64,000 nt of DNA from Agromyces cerinus (GTDB taxonomy: Bacteria; Actinomycetota; Actinomycetes; Actinomycetales; Microbacteriaceae): NCBI RefSeq assembly GCF_016907835.1, contig NZ_JAFBCT010000001.1, positions 3,913,731 to 3,977,730 of the forward strand, written 5' to 3'. The translations under genes were made by a program, and so were the position numbers. Shown one piece after another: positions 8,085 through 16,612 of the stretch (position 1 is the first letter of the stretch; every line of letters begins with the position of its first letter). The notes beneath the pieces were generated by a model that was not told where the DNA came from, did no database searches, and saw only the letters and a program-made list of their open reading frames with translations.

Positions 8085-8638
8085 CCGCGGCGATGGCGCA
8101 GCGCGCCGGGGCATCCGTCGCATCGGTCGCCCGGCCGGTGCCGAGCGACCCCGCCGCCGCGCGCGCGTGGGTGGTCGCGGCGACCGTGACCGACCCCGAG
8201 ATCCCGGTGCTCACGATCGAAGACCTCGGAGTGCTCCGCTCGGTCGAGATCGGCGACGACGGTGCCGTGCGCGTGCAGCTGACGCCGACGTACAGCGGAT
8301 GCCCCGCGCTCGACGCCATGCGCGACGACGTGCTGCTCGCGCTCACGCACGCCGGCTACGACGACGTGCGCGTCGACCTCGTGCTCGCCCCCGCGTGGAC
8401 CACCGACTGGATGAGCGACGCCGGCAAGGAGAAGCTGCGCACGTATGGCATCCAGGCGCCGAGCGGCAACGCGGCCGCTCGACCGGCCGGCCCGGTGCGC
8501 GTGCAGCTCGCCGTGAAGTGCCCGCGCTGCGACTCGCTCAACACCCGTGAGCTCGCCCGCTTCGGCTCGACGTCGTGCAAGGCGCTCTACGAGTGCCGTG
8601 ACTGCCTCGAGCCCTTCGACTACTTCAAGGTGCTCTGA
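8078..8638 (+). CDS. paaD: PaaD-like MIP18-family Fe-S assembly protein of the epoxidase operon
   Basis: A 186-residue accessory protein needed for phenylacetyl-CoA epoxidase activity in vivo, probably for cluster or metal maturation. The MIP18/DUF59 domain (about residues 25-105) has DPEIPVLTIEDLGVLR and TPTYSGCPALDAM, with the conserved Cys. The C-terminal zinc-ribbon-like segment has four cysteines (CPRC ... CKALYECRDC) and ends in the family's PFDYFK. I chose the ATG at 8078; it overlaps the paaC stop by 7 nt, while the longer open frame upstream is a shadow of paaC. A second in-frame Met at residue 6 is possible. The stop overlaps paaE by one base. Confidence 0.95.
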   Translation: MVTAAMAQRAGASVASVARPVPSDPAAARAWVVAATVTDPEIPVLTIEDLGVLRSVEIGDDGAVRVQLTPTYSGCPALDAMRDDVLLALTHAGYDDVRVDLVLAPAWTTDWMSDAGKEKLRTYGIQAPSGNAAARPAGPVRVQLAVKCPRCDSLNTRELARFGSTSCKALYECRDCLEPFDYFKVL

Positions 8639-9840
8639 TGGCCGCCCGCAACCTGGGGTCGACGGCGACCCCGACGCCCGATGCCGCGACGCCCGATGCC
8701 GCGGTCGCCTCGGCGTTCCTGCAGAGCACCGTCGGCGGCGAACACGTCTCGAAGCGCCACCGCGCCCGCTTCCACTCGCTCGAGGTCGCCGAGGTGCGCC
8801 CGCTCACAGCCGACGCCGTCGAGGTCACCTTCGCCGTGCCCGACGACCTCGCCGACGACTACACGTACCTGCCCGGCCAGTACGTGGCGCTCCGCAAGGA
8901 CTTCGACGGGCACGAGCTGCGTCGCAGCTACTCGATCTGCCGTCCGCCCGTGCGGGGCAGCGTCTCGGTCGCGATCAAGCGCGACCTGGGCGGCCTCTTC
9001 TCGACGTGGGCGAACACCGAGCTCGTCGCGGGCGACACCCTCGACGTGATGAGTCCCCAGGGCACCTTCACCTCGAGCCTCGACGCGCTCGACGGCAAGC
9101 ACATCGTCGGCATCGCCGCCGGGTCGGGCATCACCCCGCTCATGGCGCTCGCCCACACGGTGCTGGCGCGCTCCGCGACATCCGAATTCGAGCTCGTCTA
9201 CACGAACCGCTCGACGCTCGACGTGATGTTCCTCGAGGAGCTCGCCGAGCTGAAGGACCGCTACCCGTCGCGCCTCGCCCTGCACCACGTGCTCTCGCGG
9301 GAGCAGCGCACCGCGCCGCTGCTCTCGGGGCGCATCGACGGCGAGAAGCTCGATCGCATGCTCGACGTGCTGATCCGTCCCGAGACCGTCGACGAGTGGT
9401 TCCTGTGCGGGCCGTTCGAGCTCGTGCAGCTCGCGCGCGACACCCTCGAGGCGCGTGGCGTGCCGACCAAGCACGTGCGCTACGAGCTCTTCACGACCGA
9501 CGCAGACCGGGTCGAGCCGCGCCACGGCCGCCCCGTGGTGGTCGAGCGCGGCGAGCCGACCGTCGCGATCGAGTTCACGCTCGACGGCCTGTCGTCGACC
9601 GTCGACAGCCCGGTGAGCGCGAACGAGTCGATCCTGAACGCGGCGCTGCGGGTGCGGGCCGACGTGCCGTTCGCCTGCGCCGGGGGAGTGTGCGGCACTT
9701 GCCGCGCGCGCGTGATCGAGGGCAGCGTCGCCATGACCGAGAACTACGCCCTCGAACCCGACGAGCTCGAACGCGGCTACGTGCTCACGTGCCAGTCGCA
9801 TCCCAAGTCAGACCGCGTCGTCGTCGACTACGACGTGTGA
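8638..9840 (+). CDS. paaE: 1,2-phenylacetyl-CoA epoxidase reductase, subunit E
   Basis: Electron-transfer subunit that passes electrons from NADPH through FAD and a [2Fe-2S] cluster to PaaA. Domain order is FAD-binding (about residues 40-145, RRSYSIC flavin motif), NAD(P)-binding (about 155-280, AAGSGITPL and CGPFELV), and a plant-type ferredoxin domain (about 310-400) with CAGGVCGTC and a fourth Cys in LTCQSHP. The 400 residues exceed E. coli PaaE because of an Ala/Pro/Thr-rich N-terminal extension of about 35 residues. The ATG overlaps the paaD stop. It is followed after 49 nt by the paaG-like gene. Confidence 0.96.
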   Translation: MAARNLGSTATPTPDAATPDAAVASAFLQSTVGGEHVSKRHRARFHSLEVAEVRPLTADAVEVTFAVPDDLADDYTYLPGQYVALRKDFDGHELRRSYSICRPPVRGSVSVAIKRDLGGLFSTWANTELVAGDTLDVMSPQGTFTSSLDALDGKHIVGIAAGSGITPLMALAHTVLARSATSEFELVYTNRSTLDVMFLEELAELKDRYPSRLALHHVLSREQRTAPLLSGRIDGEKLDRMLDVLIRPETVDEWFLCGPFELVQLARDTLEARGVPTKHVRYELFTTDADRVEPRHGRPVVVERGEPTVAIEFTLDGLSSTVDSPVSANESILNAALRVRADVPFACAGGVCGTCRARVIEGSVAMTENYALEPDELERGYVLTCQSHPKSDRVVVDYDV

Positions 9841-9889
9841 CGCCGATACCCTGCGAACGGGTCGACGACGACCCGCGGAACGGAGCATC

Positions 9890-10675
9890 ATGATCGAACT
9901 CACCGTGGCCGATGGCGTCGCCGAGGTCGTGCTGAACGCCCCCGAGAAGCTCAACTCGCTCGATGAGGCCGCGATCGGCGAACTCGCAGCGGCCTACCTC
10001 GAGGCCGAGCGGATGGCGCAGACCGGCGACATCCGTGCACTCGTGCTGCGCGGCGAGGGGCGCGCGTTCTGCGCCGGCCGCGACATCTCAGGTGTCGACC
10101 CGCGCGAGGACGACGTGCTCGGCTACCTCGGCGGACTCGTCGAGCCGCTGCTGCAGCGCATGGCGAGCATCGCCGTGCCGACGTTCGCGGTCGCACACGG
10201 CGCGTGCCTCGGCGTGGGCCTCGGCCTGCTCATCGCCTCCGACATCGTCTACGTCGCCGACACCGCGAAGATCGGCTCGCCGTTCGCGAACCTCGGGGCG
10301 ACGCTCGACTCGGGCGGCCACGCCCTCTTCGTCGAGCGGCTCGGCGCGCACCGCACCATGGACCTCATCGTCACCGGCCGCCTCATGTCGGGCGCCGAGG
10401 CGGTCGCAGCGGGCCTGTTCTCGCAGGTGTTCCCCGCCGACGAGGTGACGGATGCCACCCGCGCCGCGGCCCGCGCCGCGGCATCCGGTGCCACCCAGGC
10501 GTTCGTCGCCTCGAAGCGCCTCGTCGCCGCGCTCCGCGACGACCGGCTCGGGCTCTGGGCGTCGATGTCCGAGGAGAACCGCGCGCAGGCCGCGCTCTGC
10601 GACACCGCCGACTACCGCGAGGGCTTCGCCGCGTTCCAGGAGAAGCGGAAGCCGGAGTTCACTGGCCGCGGCTGA
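9890..10675 (+). CDS. Enoyl-CoA hydratase/isomerase, PaaG-like
   Basis: A 261-residue crotonase-fold protein. Oxyanion-hole segments are visible: FCAGRDIS (about residues 61-68) and HGACLGVGLGLLIASD (about 104-119). The active-site Asp expected for PaaG-type ring-opening isomerases is present in TLDSGGHAL, whereas ordinary hydratases carry a catalytic Glu. With its position after paaE, this suggests isomerisation of the 1,2-epoxide to the oxepin-CoA. GGAG precedes the ATG. Either it shares the paa transcript or it has a weak promoter in the 49-nt gap. A generic enoyl-CoA hydratase role (PaaF) cannot be excluded by sequence alone. Confidence 0.85.
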   Translation: MIELTVADGVAEVVLNAPEKLNSLDEAAIGELAAAYLEAERMAQTGDIRALVLRGEGRAFCAGRDISGVDPREDDVLGYLGGLVEPLLQRMASIAVPTFAVAHGACLGVGLGLLIASDIVYVADTAKIGSPFANLGATLDSGGHALFVERLGAHRTMDLIVTGRLMSGAEAVAAGLFSQVFPADEVTDATRAAARAAASGATQAFVASKRLVAALRDDRLGLWASMSEENRAQAALCDTADYREGFAAFQEKRKPEFTGRG

Positions 10676-10701
10676 GTCCGGCGGGCGGGTTCTCGGCTGC
10701 C

Positions 10702-11838
10702 TCACCCGAGGGAATCGAGCAGCGGGATGCAGAACCAGATCCCGGCCATGACGACGACCGGCAGGAACGCGAGCAGCGGGATGCGCTGCTTCAGCCGTCG
10801 ACCCTGCGGAGCGACGCCGCGGGGCATCGCGGGGAGCGGGCCGAGAGGCTGCGCGACCGCCGAGCTCGGCTCGGCGAGCCGCTCGTCGCGCCAGCGTTCC
10901 CACCGCTCGAGCTTCGCGTTCAGCGCGTCGACGGTGGAGAAGACCCACTCCCACATCGCCGGGTCGGCGCTCGAGAACGCGCGCGATCCGCTCGAGTAGA
11001 GAGAGAGCCGGTCGTCGACGATCTCGACGTCGAAACCGGCGCCGGCGTCGATGAACCGGGCCATGATGTCGGGCGTGAACAGGTAGAGGGCGTCGGCTTC
11101 GTATCCTTCGGGGCAGTGCAGCGTGAAGTGCCGGTCGAAGTCGCCCTCCAGGGAGAGCTGCTGCGCGGTCGCGAGCGCGTTCGGCAGATTCGAGCCGAGG
11201 AGTTTCGAGTCGTTGCTCCGAGCGTCGAGCACGATGTGCGGCAGCGTGCGATCGAGCGTGAACGCGAGGTACGACCAGCGGAACGTCTCGTGCGTCTTCG
11301 TCGTCTGCTTCACGTACCGGTAGTTCGCGATCTCGACGGCCCGCGGCTGCGACAGGCGCACGATCTCGCTCGCGACGCGATCGCTGCCGTGCTCGAAGAT
11401 CATGCCGGGTGCTGCGGGCTCGGCGATGCGCGGCACGAACTCGAGCCCGTTCGCGGCGGCGAATCGACTGACTCGGAAGCGGGCCTCGCCCTCGAGGCGG
11501 GATGACTTCACCGCGTACCAGGCGAAGCTCGCGATGATCGTCGCGGCACCGGCGAAGGCCAGCGGGAAGACCACGTCGCCGGGGATCCCGACGCCGGTGG
11601 AGGCCTCGAGCACGCCGTCGACGAGCATCACGACGAAGAGGAGCGGCAGGGCGACGATGAGCGCCGCGAACCCGCCGAGGACGAGCCCGAGGAGCACGCC
11701 GTACCACGGGACGCCGCCGCCCCCGCCCGGCCGGAAGCCGTTGCGGACCTCGTACTCCCGCACGGCGGAGTGATCGACCGGATCCAGGAGCGGGGCGGGG
11801 TCGAATCTCGCGTTCGTCGTCGGCCGGCTCTCGCTCAT
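10702..11838 (-). CDS. Hypothetical integral membrane protein, 378 aa
   Basis: I do not recognise this family with confidence; it vaguely resembles DUF3137-type proteins. A Gly-rich loop (GGGGGVPWYG, about residues 37-46) precedes two membrane helices (about 47-76 and 88-107). A soluble domain of about 230 residues follows, with alternating strands (EIANYRYVKQ, FDRHFTLHCPEGYEADALY), and a third helix lies near the C-terminus (about 350-372, LLAFLPVVVMAGIWF). No signal peptide or catalytic motif is seen. TACGAT lies exactly 6 nt before the ATG, which fits a leaderless transcript. It converges with the paaG-like gene across a 26-nt gap without a clear terminator. Confidence 0.8.
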   Translation of the reverse strand: MSESRPTTNARFDPAPLLDPVDHSAVREYEVRNGFRPGGGGGVPWYGVLLGLVLGGFAALIVALPLLFVVMLVDGVLEASTGVGIPGDVVFPLAFAGAATIIASFAWYAVKSSRLEGEARFRVSRFAAANGLEFVPRIAEPAAPGMIFEHGSDRVASEIVRLSQPRAVEIANYRYVKQTTKTHETFRWSYLAFTLDRTLPHIVLDARSNDSKLLGSNLPNALATAQQLSLEGDFDRHFTLHCPEGYEADALYLFTPDIMARFIDAGAGFDVEIVDDRLSLYSSGSRAFSSADPAMWEWVFSTVDALNAKLERWERWRDERLAEPSSAVAQPLGPLPAMPRGVAPQGRRLKQRIPLLAFLPVVVMAGIWFCIPLLDSLG

Positions 11839-11954
11839 CCGCAGATCGTACCGGTGCGCGCGGGAGGCTTGGGCGCTGGCGGGCGAGTGTCACTGCCGGT
11901 CGCGTCGGAGACCTTCCCCTCGAGACGGGCCCTCTGCTAGCATCCGACCGTAAC

Positions 11955-11980
11955 TTGGCAAATTTGCAGAATATTGTTGG
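11955..11980. promoter_or_regulatory. AT-rich palindromic element upstream of the secreted glycosidase
   Basis: In an otherwise very GC-rich window, about 50 nt upstream of the glycosidase start is strikingly AT-rich. It contains a perfect 10-bp palindrome, GCAAATTTGC (11958-11967), inside TTGGCAAATTTGCAGA, followed by ATATTG. This is a plausible operator or promoter for substrate-dependent control (LacI-, ROK- or GntR-type). No such regulator is encoded next to it, so the assignment is an inference. Confidence 0.45.
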
Positions 11981-12012
11981 AAATCAGCAGATCACCACTC
12001 GAAGGAGAGTCC

Positions 12013-15000
12013 ATGCCGGCACGACCACATCGTCCATCCCGACGGAGCGGGACCGAGTATCGTGCGGCGCGCGGAGGCGTGCGTTCCGCGGTCGCCTCGA
12101 TCACCGCGGGCGCGGTGATCGCGGCGGGCATCGCGCTCGGCGCGGCGCCCGCGGCCGCCGCCGAGGCGTCGCTGCTCGTCAACGGCGGGTTCGAGCTCGG
12201 CGCCGCGCCCTGGGTGTTCGCCGGCGGTGCCGGCATCGCGACGAACAACCCGCATTCCGGATCCGCGCTCGCCTATCTCGACGACGGGGACGCGAACTCG
12301 ATCTCGCAGGACGTCGCCGTGCCGACCGGCGGCGAGTACCGCGCCGAGGCGTGGGTGGCGACCGGCGGGGCCGGCGGCGTCTTCGGGCTGCGCGATGCGG
12401 ACGGGGTGATCGCCTCGCTCGAACTGCCGAGCGCGGCCGGCTACCGTCTCTACAGCCTGCCCGGCATCGATCTGCCGGCGGGCGCCGACGTGCAGGTGTT
12501 CTTCACCGGCGGCACCGAGTGGACGAACATCGACGACGTCAGCCTGACCCGCGACATCCGCGTGGTCGACGCGTTCACGATCGCAGGCCAGCAGGGCCCG
12601 ACGTCGATCGACGCGGAGGCCGGGACCATCTCACTCCAGGCGCCGTACGGCCGCGATCTCACGAGCCTCGCGGCCACGGTGGAGCTCGCGGACGGCGCCC
12701 GGATGCTCCCCGACCCGAGTGAACCGCGCGACTACCGCGAACCGGTCGAGTTCACGGTGCGCGACCGCGACGGAGCCGAGACCCGGTGGACCGTCACCGT
12801 CGTCCGAGAACCGAAGGGCCTCGTCATCCAGAGCGCCGACCAGGCGCTCACCGACGCGTTCAACTGGTCGAAGTGGCGCGCCCGTCAGCACGTGCAGACC
12901 GGCAAGTCCGGTCCGATCAACGTGAACGGCGACACCCCCGGCCCGACCCGGGTGGACTACATCCCCTCGTACTGGGCCGGCTACGCCCACCGCACGGCGT
13001 TCTACTCGCGCGACTTCGTGCATCAGGCGAGCGGCGCACACCTGCTCGGCCTCGAAGCCGAGAACAAGTCCATGCTCACCGCGTTCGCGGCCACCGCGAA
13101 CGCATCGCGGAAGTGGTACCCGCTCTGGGCGCTCAACTTCGACGGCAGCCCGTACACGATCGACTACAAGAGCGACGAGAACTTCGTGCGCGAGGTGCCC
13201 GCCGTGTTCGAGCTCGTCGAGGAGGCCGCCGAGCAGTACCGCTGGACCGGCGACGCCGACTACCTCGACGACCCGGTGCTCTGGCAGTACTACTCGAAGG
13301 CGGTGACCGACTTCGTCGCCCTGCACGATGCGCGCATCCCGAATGGCGTCGCGGAAGGCACCGGCCGCGGCATCTTCGCCGGCGCCGCGAGCTACGACGA
13401 ACGGCCCGGCGTCGAGGCGATCGAGGCGGGCGACGGCATCGCCTCGCAATACGCCGCCTACCGGGCCTTCGCCTCCATGGCGGGGGCCAAGGGCGAGCAG
13501 GCGCTCGCCGAGGAGTTCACGACGAAGGCCGACGAGCTGCAGCGCTACTTCAACGAGGAGTGGGGCGTCACCGACGCGCAGGCCGAGTACGTGCGGGCGC
13601 GCAACGGCGAAGGGGAGCCCGTACTCGGATTCGGGCGAGAGCCGAGCGCGTTCGAGGCGATCAAGAAGCTCATCGACCCCGATGCCAAGCGCAGCTACGA
13701 CTTCCTGCCGTATCTCGACCGCATGTTCGCCGAGGACCGTCCCGAGAACATCGAGGCGCTCACCTACGTGCCGGATGCGCTGTTCGAGTACGGGCGCGAC
13801 GCTGAGGCCTACGCCTGGATGCAGGACATCGTCTCCCACCTGCACGAGCCGCACGTGGTCTCGCAGCAGGGCGTGAACGGCGACTACCCCGAGACCAGCT
13901 ACACGCTGGTGTCGCAGACGGTCGAAGGCCTCGCCGGTGTCGAGCCGAACGCGCCCGAGCACGCGGTCGCGGTCGAGTCGCACCTGCCCGAGGCGCTGCC
14001 GTGGCTCGATCTCGACCACGTCGCGGTCGGCGAGCACCGCTTCGGCGTCCGTCACGAGGGACGCACCTCGACGGTCGTGACGCATGAGGAGGGACCCCAG
14101 CCGCTGACCACCACGGTGCGATTCGACGGCGGGTGGAAGTGGATCGTCGTGGACGGCGAGAAGACGAAGCCCGAGCTGCGACACCTCAACGGCCGCGCGG
14201 TCAGCGAGCTGACCGTCGACGTCCCCGTCGGCGCGTCGGTCGAGTTCCGGGCGCAGGGAGCGCTCCGCGAGCAGCAGCACGGAGACACCATCCTCACCCA
14301 CCCCGCCGAGTTCGGGCTCGGCGCACCGGCCGACGAGGCGGTGCGCGTCGCGACCACCCCCAAGCTCGATTGGCAGCGCTCGGAGAACGCCGACGAGTAC
14401 CGGGTGGTGGTGGCTCGCGACCGCGCACTGACCGAGGTCGTCGCCGACCGTACCGTCCGCGGCACCTCGGTGCGCCTGAAGCAGGAGCTCCAGCCGGGTC
14501 TCCGCTACTTCTGGTCGGTCACGGCCGTGAACTCCGCCACCGGGCAGCGCGTCGCCGCGACCGAGACGCACTGGTTCCGCACCAAGCCGACCGCGGTGCC
14601 CGCGGCCCCGGCGGGGGTCGAGGCGTACCGCTCCGGCGACAAGGTGGTCGTGCTGTGGGAGCCCGCCGAAGACGCCGTGAGCAGCGTCGTCTGGCGTGCA
14701 CCGGCCGGGTCGGACGACTTCGTCGAGCTCGCCTCGGGCATCGCCGGCTCCTCGTTCGTCGACACGGATGCCTCGGGAGGGCCGTACCGCTATCGGGTCG
14801 CCGCCGCGAACGAACTCGGAACCGGCCAGGCGACCACCGTCGACGAGGTGAGCTCGCCCGATGAGGTGGTCTCGTACCTCGGCGACCGCGAATGGATCTC
14901 CGCGACGACCGGGTGGGGCACGATCGGCCGAGACCGCTCGGTCAGCGGCGGGACGCTGCGCATCGAGGGTCAGAGCTTCGCGAAGGGCATCGGCGCCCAT

Positions 15001-15294
15001 GCGAACAGCGAGATCGTGTTCGCCCTCGCCCCGACCGATGCGTCGTTCTCGGCGATGGTGGGGGTCGACGACGCGTCATCCGCGCAGTCGCCGGCCTCGA
15101 TCGTGTTCCAGGTGCTCGCCGACGGCGTCGTGGTCTACGACAGCGGCGTCATGCGCGCGACCTCGCCGGCGCAGGCGATCGAGCTCGACGTGCTCGGCGT
15201 GCGGGAGCTGACCCTCCGCGCCTCCGACGCCGACGGCACCAACAACAGCGACCACGCCGACTGGGGAGACGCTCGCATCCGCTCGCTGGGGTAG
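12013..15294 (+). CDS. Secreted multidomain six-hairpin glycosidase with C-terminal NPCBM domain
   Basis: A 1093-residue exported polysaccharide- or glycan-degrading protein. I chose the ATG of MPARPHRP, with GGAGAG 5 nt upstream. A long signal peptide ends near APAAAA-EAS (about residue 52). Then come a jelly-roll, CBM-like module (about 53-190, LVNGGFELG), a beta-sandwich module (about 195-270), an (alpha/alpha)6-barrel catalytic region (about 272-660; NFDGSPYTIDYK, GVNGDYPETSYTLVSQ), fibronectin-III-like repeats (about 780-945), and an NPCBM galactose/glycan-binding domain (about 950-1093, FAKGIGAHANSEI). The fold is clear but the substrate is not. It is a single-gene unit without a transporter or regulator beside it. 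Confidence 0.85.
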   Translation: MPARPHRPSRRSGTEYRAARGGVRSAVASITAGAVIAAGIALGAAPAAAAEASLLVNGGFELGAAPWVFAGGAGIATNNPHSGSALAYLDDGDANSISQDVAVPTGGEYRAEAWVATGGAGGVFGLRDADGVIASLELPSAAGYRLYSLPGIDLPAGADVQVFFTGGTEWTNIDDVSLTRDIRVVDAFTIAGQQGPTSIDAEAGTISLQAPYGRDLTSLAATVELADGARMLPDPSEPRDYREPVEFTVRDRDGAETRWTVTVVREPKGLVIQSADQALTDAFNWSKWRARQHVQTGKSGPINVNGDTPGPTRVDYIPSYWAGYAHRTAFYSRDFVHQASGAHLLGLEAENKSMLTAFAATANASRKWYPLWALNFDGSPYTIDYKSDENFVREVPAVFELVEEAAEQYRWTGDADYLDDPVLWQYYSKAVTDFVALHDARIPNGVAEGTGRGIFAGAASYDERPGVEAIEAGDGIASQYAAYRAFASMAGAKGEQALAEEFTTKADELQRYFNEEWGVTDAQAEYVRARNGEGEPVLGFGREPSAFEAIKKLIDPDAKRSYDFLPYLDRMFAEDRPENIEALTYVPDALFEYGRDAEAYAWMQDIVSHLHEPHVVSQQGVNGDYPETSYTLVSQTVEGLAGVEPNAPEHAVAVESHLPEALPWLDLDHVAVGEHRFGVRHEGRTSTVVTHEEGPQPLTTTVRFDGGWKWIVVDGEKTKPELRHLNGRAVSELTVDVPVGASVEFRAQGALREQQHGDTILTHPAEFGLGAPADEAVRVATTPKLDWQRSENADEYRVVVARDRALTEVVADRTVRGTSVRLKQELQPGLRYFWSVTAVNSATGQRVAATETHWFRTKPTAVPAAPAGVEAYRSGDKVVVLWEPAEDAVSSVVWRAPAGSDDFVELASGIAGSSFVDTDASGGPYRYRVAAANELGTGQATTVDEVSSPDEVVSYLGDREWISATTGWGTIGRDRSVSGGTLRIEGQSFAKGIGAHANSEIVFALAPTDASFSAMVGVDDASSAQSPASIVFQVLADGVVVYDSGVMRATSPAQAIELDVLGVRELTLRASDADGTNNSDHADWGDARIRSLG

Positions 15295-15306
15295 CGGGTC
15301 CCGGAC

Positions 15307-15345
15307 GGCGGGGCGGCGGGCATCCACGGTGCTCGCCGCCCCGCC
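15307..15345. terminator. Bidirectional terminator hairpin between glycosidase and mrpG
   Basis: Between the convergent stops, a GC-only 12-bp perfect stem pairs 15307-15318 with 15334-15345 (GGCGGGGCGGCG and complement). It extends 2 bp further past one mismatch, with a loop of about 15 nt. There is no T-tract. The position favours transcription termination from both sides. Confidence 0.6.
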
Positions 15346-15390
15346 GACCGACCTGCGAGCGGCCGCGGAGCATCCTCGATCGAGTTCGGC

Positions 15391-15744
15391 TCAGCGCCCG
15401 GTCTGGTCGTGCTCGGCGATGTCGCGATCGAGGTCGTCCTCGATCAGCAGGTCGCGGCGCACGTGGTCGCTGCGGTAGGCCGAGCGGCCGAGCATGTGCG
15501 CGGTCATCGGCTGGGTGAGCAGCTGGAACGTCATGACGAGCACCACGGTCGTGAGCACGCCCCAGGTCGGCACCTGCACGACGATCGCGACGAGCACGGT
15601 CGCGAGCCCGAGCACCTGCGGCTTCGTCGCGGCGTGCAACCGGGTCAGCACGTCGGGGAACCGCACGATGCCGATTCCCGCTGCCATCGAGAGGAACGCG
15701 CTCACCAGGATCAGCAGCCCGACGGCGATCTCGGCGGCGCTCAT
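15391..15744 (-). CDS. mrpG: Na+/H+ antiporter subunit MrpG
   Basis: Last gene of the mrp (mnh) operon. This 117-residue subunit belongs to the multi-subunit Na+(K+)/H+ antiporter that extrudes sodium using the proton gradient. Three hydrophobic helices (about residues 5-28, 42-60 and 63-78) surround the family motif RFPDVLTRLHAATKPQVLG. The C-terminal 35 residues are hydrophilic and cytoplasmic (SDHVRRDLLIEDDLDRD). Its ATG overlaps the mrpF stop by 4 nt. The gene ends just before the GC-rich terminator hairpin. Confidence 0.95.
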   Translation of the reverse strand: MSAAEIAVGLLILVSAFLSMAAGIGIVRFPDVLTRLHAATKPQVLGLATVLVAIVVQVPTWGVLTTVVLVMTFQLLTQPMTAHMLGRSAYRSDHVRRDLLIEDDLDRDIAEHDQTGR

Positions 15745-16013
15745 GAGGCGTCCTGCTTCGCCATGAACCGCGCGATCGAGATCGAGCCGACGACCGCGAA
15801 CATCGCGAGCACGAGCATGACCACGAGGGTGTCGGTGTGCGTGTTGATCGCCATCTCGGCGCCGAGCGCGCAGATCGCGATGGCCAGCAGCACGTCGGTC
15901 GCGAGGGCCCGGTCGAGGATCGACGGACCGCGGATGATGCGGTAGACGGCCGCGAGCGCGCCGATGCCGAACATGATGCCTGCCAGCAGGCTGACGATCT
16001 GCATGAAGGTCAT
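15741..16013 (-). CDS. mrpF: Na+/H+ antiporter subunit MrpF
   Basis: A 90-residue membrane subunit with three helices (about residues 5-25, 37-56 and 62-83) and the family motif YRIIRGPSILDRALATDVLL. It starts at the ATG of MTFMQIVSLL at 16013, which overlaps the mrpE stop by 4 nt (ATGA). The longer open frame upstream is out of frame with mrpE and mrpD and is a shadow. It is part of the coupled mrpA-C-D-E-F-G series. Confidence 0.95.
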   Translation of the reverse strand: MTFMQIVSLLAGIMFGIGALAAVYRIIRGPSILDRALATDVLLAIAICALGAEMAINTHTDTLVVMLVLAMFAVVGSISIARFMAKQDAS

Positions 16014-16612
16014 GAACCGGCTCCCTTCGTCTGCGAGCGGAGCGCCCGGCGTTCGCGACGGGCCTCGCGCACCGAGACCGCCTGCGCGTGCGTGCCGATC
16101 GCGAGCACGATGCGCTCCTCGGTGCCGAGCACGGCGCTGCGCACCCGATCGATGTCCGCCGGGGTGCGCGTGCCGAGGGCGTGCAGGTAGAGCAGGCCCC
16201 TTTCGCGATCGATATCGACGACCACCGTGCCGGGCACGACCGAGATCGCCTCGGCGGTCAGCGTGGTCACGAGATCGGAGCGGGTGAGCAGCTGCACGGC
16301 GATGATCGAGTTCATCGGCTTCCACCGCGGGTCGATCGCCAGCACGGCGACCTGGAGCGACGCGACGGTGACGTCGAACATCATGCGGAGGCCGAGCAGC
16401 AGGCCCCGCCACGGGTTGAAGCGGCCACTCAGCAGCACCGGCGGCAGGTAGAGCACGCGGGTCACGCCGATCGCGAGCAGGATGCCGGTCACGACGGTGA
16501 GCACGGTCACCTGATCCCAGAGGAACACCCACAGGAAGACGAGGGCGACGAGCAGCGGCAACTGCCGCCATACCGAGCGCCAGCGCGAGACATCCGCTGC
16601 AGCATGCGTCAT
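16010..16612 (-). CDS. mrpE: Na+/H+ antiporter subunit MrpE
   Basis: A 200-residue subunit with two adjacent membrane helices near the N-terminus (about residues 18-36 and 38-56). The conserved middle has FNPWRGLLLGLRMMFDVTVAS and the soluble region VVPGTVVVDIDRERGLLYLH. The C-terminal 40 residues are basic and hydrophilic. The start is MTHAAADVSR at 16612, overlapping the mrpD stop by 4 nt. The open frame that joins it to upstream sequence is a shadow of mrpD. Confidence 0.94.
   Translation of the reverse strand: MTHAAADVSRWRSVWRQLPLLVALVFLWVFLWDQVTVLTVVTGILLAIGVTRVLYLPPVLLSGRFNPWRGLLLGLRMMFDVTVASLQVAVLAIDPRWKPMNSIIAVQLLTRSDLVTTLTAEAISVVPGTVVVDIDRERGLLYLHALGTRTPADIDRVRSAVLGTEERIVLAIGTHAQAVSVREARRERRALRSQTKGAGS

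Noticed and set aside
12631-15000. A 789-codon frame antisense to the glycosidase
   Set aside because: Arg/Gly/Val-rich low-complexity translation without domains. The plus-strand gene has a signal peptide, catalytic fold and NPCBM domain.
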